From Lindgomyces ingoldianus (Eukaryota > Ascomycota > Dothideomycetes > Pleosporales > Lindgomycetaceae): 64,000 nt of DNA. Location of the stretch: contig NW_022985226.1 of assembly GCF_010093535.1 (NCBI RefSeq), positions 172,244 through 236,243 of the forward strand, read 5' to 3'. A program made the position numbers and the translations under genes. Positions 34,497-45,628 of the stretch are shown in pieces. Each line of letters opens with the position of its first letter. Within the stretch, counting starts at the first letter, position 1. A model generated the notes under the pieces. It had not been told where the DNA came from and did not search any database. It saw only the letters and a list, made by a program, of their open reading frames with translations.

Positions 34497-36746
34497 TGGG
34501 TCGGTTTGTGATAGAATCAGGTTTGTAATAGTTTGAATTCCAAGAATGAGGGCTTATTTTCCTCTGCTCTGTATTGGTATTTGTGTTCCTCCAGGACATC
34601 GGGAGGAGTAAATACTCCCTACCAACGTACTCCAGTATGGTGTGACTACATAATGAATATGAGCAATGGCATGCAAAGAGGATTTTGAGGGGAAGGACTT
34701 TGGAATGATGGAAATATCTGACTGATCAACCGATCAATCCAGGGTCGACCTGAACAACTCATCAATGACAACCTTTCCAGAGTACTCGCTATCTAGCCGC
34801 AGCTTATCTTGCCTCATGATTTTCCTCTGAATGCTCGCGCTGACTATGAAACGCTTCGACTCCACCATCGTGAAGGTGAAAACGCGCTAATATCCCAGGC
34901 TTTCCGCTCTCGTAACCTTTGCCCCAGGGGAAGGCTCGACCGTTCCAGAAGCCTATGGCAAAAATAAAATCAGTCACCAGACCGCGGTCGTCAGAACTTT
35001 CCGAAGACGAGGTTCGCCTCCAAAGTCGAAGGATGATATTTAAGCGGGGACACGCCACACTCCCACTAAGATTGTGACTAATAGGGCTGAAAAAATGGCC
35101 AAGTCTTTCAGAATTCCATTTCCATCTTCGCCCCATGGAAATAATGGACTGATTGTACCAGATGACTGTTGAAGGCTTCAATATCCTCCAGCTTACGGTG
35201 CTTCCACAAACAGGTGTTCCAGGCAAATCGGGCCTCACGAAGCCACGGGTTCTGTACTATATCGCCCTAACCGGCTTCCAAACTGATCGTGGTCTTTCCT
35301 GTCTCCTCCCAAATGCCACCCTGCCATATAAGTCGTCGTACCTACTGTTCCGGACGGCTCATATAAAACCCCAAACCGCTCGAACTCCCCAATAGGAGGG
35401 TTTGCGTACTCAGGGGGACAGGGAGAGGGACACTTGTACTGTATAAGGGGGTCGAGTGGCTCTTTGGCGCGCCATCGACAGAGGTTATTCGAGGGCCGAA
35501 TGGTAGGAATCTATCGTGTTCAATCTGGGCACCTGTCCAGTTGACGTGGTTGCCGTTGGAAGGCCGTAGAAGGAGAGTGGCAACTGCTTGGTCTCCGGGG
35601 TATCACAACCACTATCCCGGTTTGGAACCAGTTCGCCGCGTCCAAAGTCGTCTCGTCCAAAGTCATCTCGTCCAAGACCGTCTGGTCCAAAGTCGTCTCT
35701 TGTGGACATGGAGTCGACTTTGTGCCGTACGCAGCAGAATTGCCGGCAGCACGATACGCATCTCGACGGATCGTGAGTTCTATGAGCGGGTCGTCGTAAG
35801 GGGTATCTGGATTGTCTCCGAGAGCTTGCCCTCGGTGAGGTCGAGTGTGGAAAAGGTAGATCGAGGACGCGCAGGAGGCACAGGAGTTGCCAGTCGGTCA
35901 AGGGCGGGGATGTGCATCGAGTGCATCGCAATCTACTCCTCAGTCAGGAAACCCCGTTATACCGTCCACTCACTGTACCTCCCGAACCCCGCCCCTCGCA
36001 GGGTGGTGAGCGATCTAGACGGGTCACCATCTCAGCGCCGAAGCATTCCTAGGTTTATCTTCGAAGCAACCTGTCCTCCACCACAGCAACAAGGCGCATG
36101 ATCAGCATCCTGCACATTCGAGTCTGCTGGAATGACGTGCCTCGCCCCCCACCTGGCAGAGAGACTAACCGTGGTGGTGTGTTCCTTTCCATAGATCGCA
36201 CTGCGTTATCTCGGCTGCGGCAACTAATAGCCGTCTCCAAGATACTTTGCCACTTCCTCGATGCTCCCGCCGTGGATTTGCTCCTAGAGTTGATGGGCAT
36301 TTGAAATGGTGGGGACAGCTATTAGAAGCCTGGTCGCTCCACCGCTCTGGTTCGTCTCCCGGAGCTGGGCCCGCCCGCCAATAGGAGCCCTCCGACACTT
36401 CACTCCTCCACCCCGGCGCTCCGAGACGCCTACAAAAAGCTAGTCTACACGTGCCAGGTGCAAGCTCCGCACAGCTGGAGTACTTGCTGCCATCTGGCCC
36501 CCCCATTCTCAAGGCCCTCTATTATTGGCAAATCCAAGTTCACTGCTAGTCCTCGACTCTCAGTGGCGATAAGAATCTCACAGCACCCGTCGACCTCCAA
36601 GGCCTCCAGAAAATCCCACGGTTCGCACATATTCAAGCAGGATTTCTCGTCTCTCCACCCCCCGCCACAGGGTCCCAGGCTTCTTATAGTCTCGGATCCC
36701 TTCTTCCTTACTTGGCATCCCACTTGGCCCATATGTGTGCCTGACA
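34497..36746. other. Intergenic region with weak coding-like traces
   Basis: No gene is supported. On the minus strand, between about 35,330 and 34,810, protein-like stretches occur in shifting frames (for example GFWNGRAFPWGKGYESG near 34,950), perhaps a decayed gene, but I recognise no family. A minus-strand frame near 35,715-35,485 carries the DDFGR-type repeat described separately. The segment also contains the upstream region of the Zn2Cys6 gene. Confidence 0.4.
35639..35698. repeat. 15-bp tandem repeat, four units
   Basis: Four units of a CGTCCAAAGTCGTCT-type 15-mer with a few substitutions are present. The period is a multiple of three and would read as DDFGR-like repeats on the minus strand, but the surrounding frame is not convincing as a gene. 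Confidence 0.75.
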
Positions 36747-39412
36747 ATGTCATCTCAAACCTCGCCCAATGTTCCTGGCCAGCCCGGCACGCGAAAGGTT
36801 GCCATTCCTCGTCTCCAACGACCCAGTCAGACAGCCGCTGTGTCCAGAGACCGGCGGAGAGTGCCAAGAGCCTGTACTGCCTGCCGGAGCCACAAGATCA
36901 GGTGCTCTGGCGACACCCCACGCTGCAAGCACTGTGAGGTTTCTGACCGAGAATGTATCTACATTCTTCCACGACGGGACAGATTGAAGATGTCCGTGTC
37001 CCCTCACCTCTGCATTGCTCGTGCATAGTCATCTTCTCCCTTGGCTTATCGGCTAACATTGTCCAGCGTTACGGACCGCTGCGTCCAGATGGCGGGTATG
37101 TTGAAAGAGGTCAAGAACCGAGCCGGCGACGAGGACGGCAGGATCGGCGATTTGCTTGATGCAGTAAGTCCTTGGCTGTACCAATGCTGTAGACTAAAAT
37201 CTATGTGATGTCTGTCGAACTGCATGCTACGTCTAGGACGACCCATGCATGATAGACCTAGCTTTATATGGTAATATTCACCGCGCTAAATCCTCGTCTA
37301 GATCGAGGAGGATATTTCCGAACTTCGCAACACTTCAGCGCCTTCCAACCCCGATGTCGACACTGATGATGCCAAGGCGCCAATGGGGCCTGCCTCAGGC
37401 GAGTCTCTCGATGCCCTCGACGCCGAATCCCACGATCTCCTCGAGGAGGACCTTACTCGCGATGAGCAGGCCAGGGCGACTGGATTCGTCGGGAAAGCGT
37501 CTGAAGTCCAGTGGTTCCGAAGCATCAAGCTCCAGCTCGAACGAACTGACGACGACCTGATCAGGCCTGCCACGTCGCCGCTTAGTCCAAGCATGAGGTC
37601 GAAGAGACGTTCCTCATATAGCCATGGAAGCACTGAGCAAGTCAGCTCGTTCAACTTCTACCTTGACAGCAACAGCATCGACCCAGACTTCTTCGTGGAC
37701 GCGTCTGAGCTGCCACCACCAGACACCGCCGAGCATCTCCTCAGCTGTTACATGGCAACGGTGCACAATTCGTTCCCCATTCTTCCAAGGAAGGCGTTCG
37801 AGAACCAGTTTCGGGAATATTTCAGCGCGGTGAGGACGGGTAGCGCCTCCCGTCTTGGCCTAAAGTGGCAGGCTATATTAAACTTGGTATTTGCCATTGG
37901 TGCCAAATACTCACATCTTGTCAAATCCAGCTGGCAGACCGACGAGCGCGACCACCTCATATATCAGTCCCGTGCACGGGCTTATGGACTCAGCGGGGTC
38001 ACCCTCAGCAGTCATCCAGACGTGCCGAAGATCCAGGTTTTGGGCTTGCTCTCCTTCTATTACCTCTCGGTAGGGCAAATCAGCCGGTCAGTTATTCCTC
38101 ATCCCGAGGTATCGCTCTGTGTTTGTCAGTAAATCTAATTCATGACGTCGTGCTAACCTCAGACAGCGCCTGGATGATGATTGGTTTGGCTCTCCGCTTC
38201 GCATACGCCCTCGGCCTACATGTTCGTAACGAGGACCCCTCCGCCTCACCAATGAAGAAGGAGACGTTGGTGCGAATATGGTGGAGCCTATTCTCACTCG
38301 AGCGCCTCCTAAGTGCCATCACCGGTCGCCCTAGCATCATTGTCGACTCGAACTGCTCCGTTCCTTTACCCCTTGCTCATCCCGAAGATCAGCACATGGA
38401 CGATATCGAGGCCATAGACCGGCCAAGGAATCTCCAGCAGACAACACCGAGTCCCACGATTCCAAACACGCCAACGAGTACGTCCCTGGACGAATCGAAA
38501 ACGCCATTAGGATTCGGGGTCATGTTGGCCAATACAGGGTCATACTTCAAGGCCTTGGTTCAGATGGGAATCATCACCCAGGATGTGATCTCAACCTTGT
38601 ATTCCGCAGGGACCATGATCCGAACCCCAGAAGAGATCCAGCAATCGACCATCGAGCTCGGCCAGAGGATTGATGAGTGGATTCTCTCTCTCCCGCCCGA
38701 GTTCAATTTCCAGACGAAGTGGCCAGATTCAGACAGCCAGTCACAGAATTTCAATCGAGAACGAATGCTCTTAGGATGGCACTTTTTTAGTGCCAGAATC
38801 CTCCTCACACGTCCATCGCTCGGGGGCCTTGGACATGGCATGAAAGACCCCAATGTTCCCGACAGCTTCACTCGACGCATGGCTAGCACATGTATTGACG
38901 CAGCCAGAGCGACGGTCGATTTGCTTCCGGACCAGCCAAACCCACTCTTCCTCTACGAGAACGGGCCGTGGTGGTGTATCGTCCACAACATTATGCAAGC
39001 GTTATCAGTTTTTCTCCTCGGTCTTTCATACAGCACGCCAGCTTCGTCAGATAACCCCGGTCTACTGTCCTACGCTAAGAAGCTCGTCCGATGGCTGCGA
39101 GTGATGCAGGATCCACTCGCAGAGCGCGCGTCTCAAATGGCCTCTAGCATGCTTGAAGCTGTCGCGGCCCGGCTCTCCTTGGACTTGTCCGATCCATGGG
39201 CTGGCGAGAACATGTATCCCAACCTTCGCAATCAGGCCACATTCGGGGCGGCGGTGCCAGCTACTCTGCGGTCGAACATGCAAATCCCATTCATTGGTCC
39301 TGTCAACATGTCGGGCGCGGGCAGTTCGTCGATCTTCGCACTCTTCGATTGCTCGTCGGAAGGTCGCAACGGCCCCATTTTTGAAAACCCGTTCTTTGGC
39401 AGGCCGAACTGA
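36747..39412 (+). CDS. Zn(II)2Cys6 fungal-specific transcription factor
   Basis: Four exons (36,747-36,991; 37,067-37,163; 37,302-38,086; 38,167-39,412) give 790 codons in one continuous frame. Introns are 75, 138 and 80 nt; CTAAC- or CTAAA-like branch sites precede the acceptors. Residues 43-70 form the binuclear cluster with Cys at 43, 46, 53, 60, 63 and 70 (CTACRSHKIRC...CKHC...C), followed by a basic linker and probable coiled coil. Residues of about 230-500 match the fungal-specific regulatory domain, with the YYLSVGQISRAW and FAYALGLH blocks. It is a nuclear DNA-binding regulator; targets are unknown. The first donor (GTCCGT) is weak, so that exon border is the least certain. Confidence 0.88.
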
Positions 39413-40205
39413 GTCGTCGAGACGAGGATAGGACCGTACACGGTGGGCAGACGCTAGACAAGCGATACCCTTTAGTGCAGTCTGCTCATGTGTTTTGTAA
39501 GATATGGTGTTGGGCGGAACGGGTGTGGCAGGATGGAACGGGGATGACAGCTGCCATTCAGTCCTGCAAGGTATGTGGTGTTGCTGGCAGAGAGGGGCTG
39601 GAACGCGCCGTTCCATGTTCCACGCCGGGGCAGCCACCAATCACGTTACAAGTCAGGCCATCATCCTATCCTCCCGCGCAGTAGACAACAACTGTCATGC
39701 TATCGTTATTGATGGAGCAATTGGAGTCTGTTAATGTAGGGTTTGTTTCTGCCATAGACTAAAGTTTGTAGCGAACGTCTTTCCCGTGCCGCCGATATCG
39801 TTGCTCTTCCAGCAACAGTGCCGACATCGTGACGTGTACAAGAGCCCCAGGGTTGACCCGCGATCGTCGAAGGTCAAGGCCAAGTCCTGGGCAACACCAG
39901 ACCTAGGTTGTTGTAAACAGTAGGTGGCGATGATGGTGGGAGTTCCAGCGATGTAGCAGATGTCTGCCCACTGATCAAGTTTTCATTTGCTATCGCTCCA
40001 AAATGATCGACATCCATCCAACGCAGTCGATGAAACTGTATTCTCCCTTTGGTATTTATCGTTCACTTGCGACAAACGCGCAATTCTTCTCCTTCACTAT
40101 ATCCCTTGTCTCCTTAATCACCTCCACCTTCTTCCAATCTAGCCTGCATCCTTTAACTCCAATCTAGCTTCCATCCCCTTTCCCAATCCCTACACTCATC
40201 CTACT
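39413..40205. other. Intergenic region
   Basis: No gene is recognised. The last 200 bases are pyrimidine-rich on the plus strand, next to the 3' end of the minus-strand NTF2-like gene. The segment is shared as 3' flank by two convergent genes. Confidence 0.55.
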
Positions 40206-40788
40206 CTAATTCCCCTCCCCACCACTACCAACGTCACAAGCGTAATCCGCTTCCCTCACAATCCTCCAATCCCGCACCCTCCCCTCGTCACCTCCATCCC
40301 TCAACCTCCACCAATACAAGCTACACCCCCTCATCACAATCTCCTCTCCCTTCATCAGCCCACGAATAGGATCATCGGTCCCAGCCATCATTCTCAATAT
40401 TCACTCCCACACGCTGAAGTCCTTCGAGGTCCCGTAGACGCCGTGTGTTTCCATGTGGAGGAGCGAGGAGGTCGAGTAGGTGGAATGCAGAAAGGTTGAG
40501 AATTCGGAATGGCCAAGGTTGGTTGCGCTCCAGGCTAGGGTTGGTGGGTGTCAGTGACCAGTTTAAATTAAGGCAATGGGAATGGGATATAGAGGGGAAG
40601 TGGAAGAGGGGAGGTGGAAGAGAGGAGGTGGAGGAGAGGAGGTGGGGTGGCTACATACCGTGGTCTGAAAATGATAGCTCTGGGTCGAAGAATTCGAGGA
40701 TTTTATCTACATCCCCAGCTTCGAAGAGGGGAGTTAAGAGCGCTTGTCTCTCTTCTAGAAACTTGGTCAACTGGAGTGACGAGACCAT
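40206..40788 (-). pseudogene. NTF2/SnoaL-like protein gene with an in-frame stop
   Basis: Exon 1 (40,788-40,659) encodes MVSSLQLTKFL...DVDKILEFFDPELSFSDH, then a GTATGT...CTAG intron (40,658-40,535, 124 nt), then exon 2 (40,534-40,206). The reading frame stays coherent to a natural stop, except for TGA at 40,403-40,401 (codon 88), directly after VWE. Downstream residues such as RGCSLYWWRLRDGG and READYACDV continue the alpha+beta cone-fold pattern of SnoaL-like proteins, so the TGA probably replaced a TGG Trp. Without the stop the protein would be 152 residues. Proteins of this fold often act as small cyclases or isomerases in polyketide pathways; function here is unknown. It may be a recent pseudogene, a base error, or read through. 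Confidence 0.6.
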
Positions 40789-41310
40789 TATGTTTCAGAC
40801 TTCTGCAATATGATCAAGATCCTAAAAAATGATACAACACGATGAGGAAGTCCAGACGCCACGATTTCGTCATGGCAATGTCCCTTTTAGAGGCTTGTGC
40901 TTCGTTTGTGACAGTATCAATTGCTTACGTCGATCTGAGCAGCAGCGTGACCATCACAGTGGCGATAATCGCAGCCTGTGCGTCATGTTTCCAGATAGCG
41001 GCGTATTTTGCGAGATGTCATATTGGTGCGGGGGATAGAGCCGGAAGTGGATGGGAATAACGAAGGGAGATGACGATGTTCATAGAAAAACATGAAATGG
41101 AGGTTGCACGATACTTCGTACCACATTTGCCTCCGTCCAATTCCTTGCCGCAGGCTCCACGCAAGTCTGCTATTTCATTTAAGGCATAGATATCGCAGCA
41201 ACTGTATACATATCCATAAATCCATAAACAATTTGCGACAAGGTAGGATCCTAGACAGTGCTCAGGCTTCGAAGGACTTAGGAATTCCTTCTGCCCTCAA
41301 CACCAGAGGC
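40789..41310. other. Intergenic region
   Basis: Upstream region of the NTF2-like gene and 3' flank of the P450 gene. The open frames here are short and mutually overlapping, so no gene is called. Confidence 0.5.
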
Positions 41311-42987
41311 TCACCATGCAACGGGATGTAGCCTCAGCCACATTCCTCCAATCGGCTTGCTCGTAATCGTACCACCTGGCTTGACCATTTTGTTAGGGTC
41401 TGCCATCTGCATTTCAAAACTACCACAAAACACAGCAACCAAAGCTCTCAGCTCCGCCCTCGCGAACTTCTCACCGATGCAGCTTCGCGGTCCATGTAAG
41501 AAGGTCAGGAACGAATAATTACTGTCCGCGCTCCCGATATAATTCGCTCGACCCGTCCCTGGATCAATCCACCTCTCTGGTCTGAATTTCTCAGCGTCCT
41601 CGCCCCATAGGCGGGGGTTGCGGTTGATTGCCCATGGTACAATAAAAGACAAGGTACCGGCAGGGACATACTGTCCGCAGATAGAGGTGTCGCGGGTTGC
41701 CACACGAGATGAGACGGGGATGGTAGGGTAAAGGCGGAGGGTTTCGTTGCAGACAGCGTTGAGATAAGGGAGCGACTCCAGCAATCCCGCAATATCGATC
41801 TTTTCGCTGGATATGTCTCTGGGTAATGCGATGTTTTCGTGGATCTCAGCACGGAGCCGCTTCTGCACATCTGGGTTAAGGGCCAAAAGATGAGAAGCCC
41901 AGGTAAAGGCCGAGGATGTTGTTTCATGCCTATCATGTTAGCACCACCTTCATCATCGACAGGCTGAAACGTACCCTGCTGCGAGGAAAGTCAATAGCTG
42001 ATCAACCAAGCCATCATCGGAGAAGGCGTTGGATCTGAGAAGAATGGACAGGATGTCAATCTGTTCTTCGCTTTGCATCTTCATTCTAGCTTTCTTTTCC
42101 TGCACAAACTCCCGGCAAATTCGCTTGAGACTTTTGGTAGTAATCTTCACACGCTCATTCAGCTTCCACGGCAACATCTTAATCAATCGTAGGGGGAACA
42201 TCAGATGCAACACAAAGTAAATTCCCTTTTCTGCCGTTGGCTCCAGTATTTCCTCATAATTCTTGATCAGCTCGTCATCAGCATTTCTAAGCGACCCAAT
42301 GTCGCGTCCAAGACCCGCCAAACCGATGATATCCATGGTCACCTGGGTGGAGAAGTGATTCAATTCAATGACTCCATCCTTCTTCTCCAACAACTCTGCT
42401 TTGATAGCGCCGCACAGCTCCACTGACTTCGACCAGAATACGGGATAGAGCTCCTTGATGTGGCGGAAGCTGAAGGCTGGCATGATCTGCTTCCTCTGGT
42501 GTTTGTGCTCGTCTCCTTCTGTCATGAGCAGCCCATCACCGAGAAATTGCCTTAGAAAAGTTCGAATCCATGGAGATTTCTCGAAATCGTAGCTTTTGTG
42601 CACAAGAACATCGCCGATTTGGGCGGGTTCCGTCAAGAGGAGGCGATCCTCGTGGAAGAAGCTTCGGTAGTGGATGATACCGTCGTTTGGCACCTCCTTC
42701 ATCATCCGTAGGAATGCAGAGCCTGGAGGCTGGCTGAACATAATGGGGCCATGAGCGATGATCGGCCCGTAACTGCCTCCGGGCTTAGGAAGATGTCGGA
42801 AGGGACTGAGGAAAAAGGGGTAGATGATAAGGAGGTAGACGAAATAAAAACTCCAATTAATTAACAAGAATATAAGGAATGTGCCGGCAAGAGTTGTGGT
42901 CGGGAAGACCCGTGGGAGGAAGTAAAACGAGATCGCAGACTCGGCCAAAGAAACGAAGAAGATTTGAATTTGAGACTGTCTAGCCAT
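41311..42987 (-). CDS. Cytochrome P450 monooxygenase
   Basis: Two exons (42,987-41,975 and 41,929-41,311) with a 45-nt intron (GTACGT...GATAG, branch GCTAAC) give 543 residues. I start at ATG 42,987. Residues of about 5-65 are hydrophobic and would anchor the protein in the ER membrane, probably with two segments. The oxygen-activation helix reads AAGHETT around residues 336-342, with the intron inside this motif. The ExxR pair is ETLR (400-403), the PERF-type motif is FRPERW (453-458) and the haem motif is FLHGPRSCIG (481-490) with Cys488. All key residues are present, so it should bind haem and need a P450 reductase. Substrate and CYP family cannot be told from sequence alone. Confidence 0.93.
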
Positions 42988-44054
42988 TGTCAACTCACAG
43001 CATGAGAAAGGTTAAGACAGATGTCGTTGAGCGATATGTTGTATTTCAATGTACTAAAAAGGTAGGCTTAGTCAAACTGACGCCTAGCGATTACGTCGTT
43101 GTTGGAAGCGATGGATGCGTTAATACTGTAAGGCTATCTATGTGGTCTCGTAATGCCTCAATGCCTCGGTTGAAACATAGAGAAACGGTTGCTGTTTGGC
43201 TACTTTTTTGTCCACCAGGGAAAAGGCCCTTGGTAATCCTGGGAGCTGAGACGATGGAGCACGACCAAATGCGGCATGGTTTGCGAAACGGATACGTCGA
43301 TTCATCAAGAACAGCTCCCTCTAGATAATAGTTGAGGCGTCTCTTCACGAAACTCGGGAATAATGTGAAGGCTTCGAAGTGCAACAAGTGCTGACTAGTC
43401 CGGAATCAGAAGTGCCGAGGTCTAGCGCTTTCAGGTGTCAGCATTATTCATTATTCATCCATGCTTCCGAGGCCAAGTTTCTCAACACCAACAACAGCTT
43501 AACAAGATAGATAAATTCCAAGGAATTCTTGCTATAGTTCTAGCAACACCAAAATAGCACGGCTCACGCATATCATCCAGGGTCAGGAGCCAACCTCGAA
43601 ATGTGAAGCGTCATCAAGGCAGCATTCCCGAACTCGAGGTAAGCCTGGACCTGAGAACCACTCTTCCACCAACCGTAGCCTCAAATTTAAAGACAGCGGA
43701 GGGCATACTGAATCATAATGGAGTCACCCAAAGGCATGAGTGGCGCCTGGAACGTGCTGCCGCTTCCAAGGTTCTCCATTTCTGAGTCACTTAACCCTGA
43801 AGCGAAGCTGAATAGAGCTGAGCCACAATTTTTAAGCAAAGCCTAAGTATATATCCCGCTGGCAATTATTTACTTCGCTTCACTTCCATCCTGTTATATT
43901 CCCCTCTCCAGCTTCCAACTTAAAGTCAATCTCGTCCAGAATCTCAACCCACATCATTTTTTTTTTCGTACACTTCGGAGGATCCGTTCGTACCCTCGCC
44001 CCGCCTTTTTCATTCTTTATTCACTCACCATTTCTCCCAATAACCCACCGCGCG
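42988..44054. other. Divergent intergenic region
   Basis: The region lies between the P450 and the F-box-like gene, which are transcribed away from each other, so it probably holds both promoters. No coding signal is convincing. A CT-rich tract precedes the plus-strand start near 43,880-44,050. Confidence 0.55.
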
Positions 44055-45266
44055 ATGGATTCCGAAACCGACCTCCTCCTTCTCCCAATCGAATCTGAAC
44101 ACCAACGCGACCGTCACTACAACTACCCCACCGATTGGCACACTCAATCCCCCTCCAATTGGCGTAAAACCAAATACTTTAAAGAACTCAGCGCCTCCCA
44201 CTACGACAACATCCCCCGAATCCAACTCCTCATCTCCGACCTAGACCTCTGCATCACCAAACTCTCCAAAGGCGCGAACCCAGACCTTCGAACCCGACAA
44301 CTACGCGCAAACCGAGCCCGCCTCGTCCATGAACTCCATGCGCTAGAGGCCGGATGGCGGAATATATCTGCCGTGCTAAGGACCGAGTCGCAAAAGCTGT
44401 TTATTCTCCCTAGGGAGTTACGAGAGGAGATCTACGGATATCTCTATACACTGGATTATCCGTTCGTGTTGACGTACCCAGACATCGACATCCGCCGCTC
44501 CATGCTCCGCCGTGACCCGTTCCTGTACCTGCATGCCAACATCGTGGACCCTGTCATCGCGGCCGAAGCCGCGCAGATTATGTACAACAGCAACGTCTTC
44601 GAAATCTCATCCCAAATCCCTAATCAAGTCCTGCATTTCCTGCGCACGGATCATTATGGCAGCGGTGTGTTACCGCGGGATGTGATCCGCAGAATGCATC
44701 TAAGCACGCAAGCCACCTTGACATTCGGCGGGGTGAGGCACGAAGTCCTTGAAATCCAGCAGCGCTCGAAACCGTGGAGTGTAGTAACAAGAAGGTATAC
44801 GACGCGACGCTGGATGCTGATGGCGTTGTTGGAGATGCAGCAGTTACGTATACTAAATCTTGAACTGGTGTGTAGGAATTCGAATGTATATGAGTATCGG
44901 GAGATTTCCCCGACCTTGAAGATGTTGAAGGAGCGGGGGGTGGTGGTCAAGGTATGTGCGGTTGCGGACATGGTTGACGGTTGGAGGGAAGATATTTCGG
45001 AGTATTTTGATACGCCGAGCGAGCGGGATGTTGAGGTGATGGTCCGAGATGGGATTATTGGTCCTGAACATCCAGTGGTAGATGAGGATCCTGATGATTG
45101 GACTGATGATCTGTTTCCGAGGGAATGGAGTCCGAGTCGGTGGCGGGTGTTTCTAGAGGAGCATTACAAGGTCTTCAAGAGACGGGAGTTGGAGGAGAAG
45201 ACCAAACAGTTGGAACATGCTCATAGGAGTCTGAATGCATTCCGAAGAGTGATATCAGGTGGTTAA
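44055..45266 (+). CDS. F-box/2EXR-like protein of unknown function
   Basis: Single-exon gene of 403 codons from ATG 44,055. Residues of about 112-135 contain LFILPRELREEIYGYL, the hallmark of the F-box-like/2EXR modules common in fungal hypothetical proteins. It is followed by a region typical of the same group (conserved mention of a Tyr-rich strand and VIAAEAAQIMYNSNVFEI, near 172-190). The C-terminus has an acidic stretch and a charged helix (about 365-395). No enzyme motif is visible. F-box proteins often bridge substrates to SCF ubiquitin ligases, but many fungal members lack evidence for this. The frame is clean, with codon use like its neighbours. Confidence 0.8.
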   Translation: MDSETDLLLLPIESEHQRDRHYNYPTDWHTQSPSNWRKTKYFKELSASHYDNIPRIQLLISDLDLCITKLSKGANPDLRTRQLRANRARLVHELHALEAGWRNISAVLRTESQKLFILPRELREEIYGYLYTLDYPFVLTYPDIDIRRSMLRRDPFLYLHANIVDPVIAAEAAQIMYNSNVFEISSQIPNQVLHFLRTDHYGSGVLPRDVIRRMHLSTQATLTFGGVRHEVLEIQQRSKPWSVVTRRYTTRRWMLMALLEMQQLRILNLELVCRNSNVYEYREISPTLKMLKERGVVVKVCAVADMVDGWREDISEYFDTPSERDVEVMVRDGIIGPEHPVVDEDPDDWTDDLFPREWSPSRWRVFLEEHYKVFKRRELEEKTKQLEHAHRSLNAFRRVISGG

Positions 45267-45628
45267 AGACAGTATCGAAACTCCATAAACCAACAGTAGT
45301 GTCCCCGATATCTCCAAACTATACCCCTAAACCCATCTTAGCAAATCCGTCGTATATCTAGGTATCATCACTCCTACCAAGCGATCACGTTTATTACCCC
45401 AAACACTTGGGCACGAATTCGATCCTCATTTCCAGCGATCGATGGCCAGTTTCCGGGTTCAACTCACTTGCAGATAAAATAGATTAGCGTCTCAACTGCG
45501 GTCCCAATATACATGTAAAATTAGCCAATGCGCGACGGAATCCTCAAATATTCACTATCTATCCCTCATTTTCCTTTCCATATGCTTTGGTTTCGGACAA
45601 GACGGAATCATCACAGTCCTAGGAAGAA

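Noticed and set aside
35541..36101. 186-codon plus-strand frame over the 15-bp repeat
   Set aside because: It is Arg- and Ser-rich with no family signature; open frames occur on several strands here.
40445..40813. 122-codon plus-strand frame
   Set aside because: It is the antisense of the NTF2-like gene, including its polypyrimidine intron.
42988..42993. Two extra codons before the P450 start
   Set aside because: The first of them is TTG, not ATG; ATG is at 42,987.
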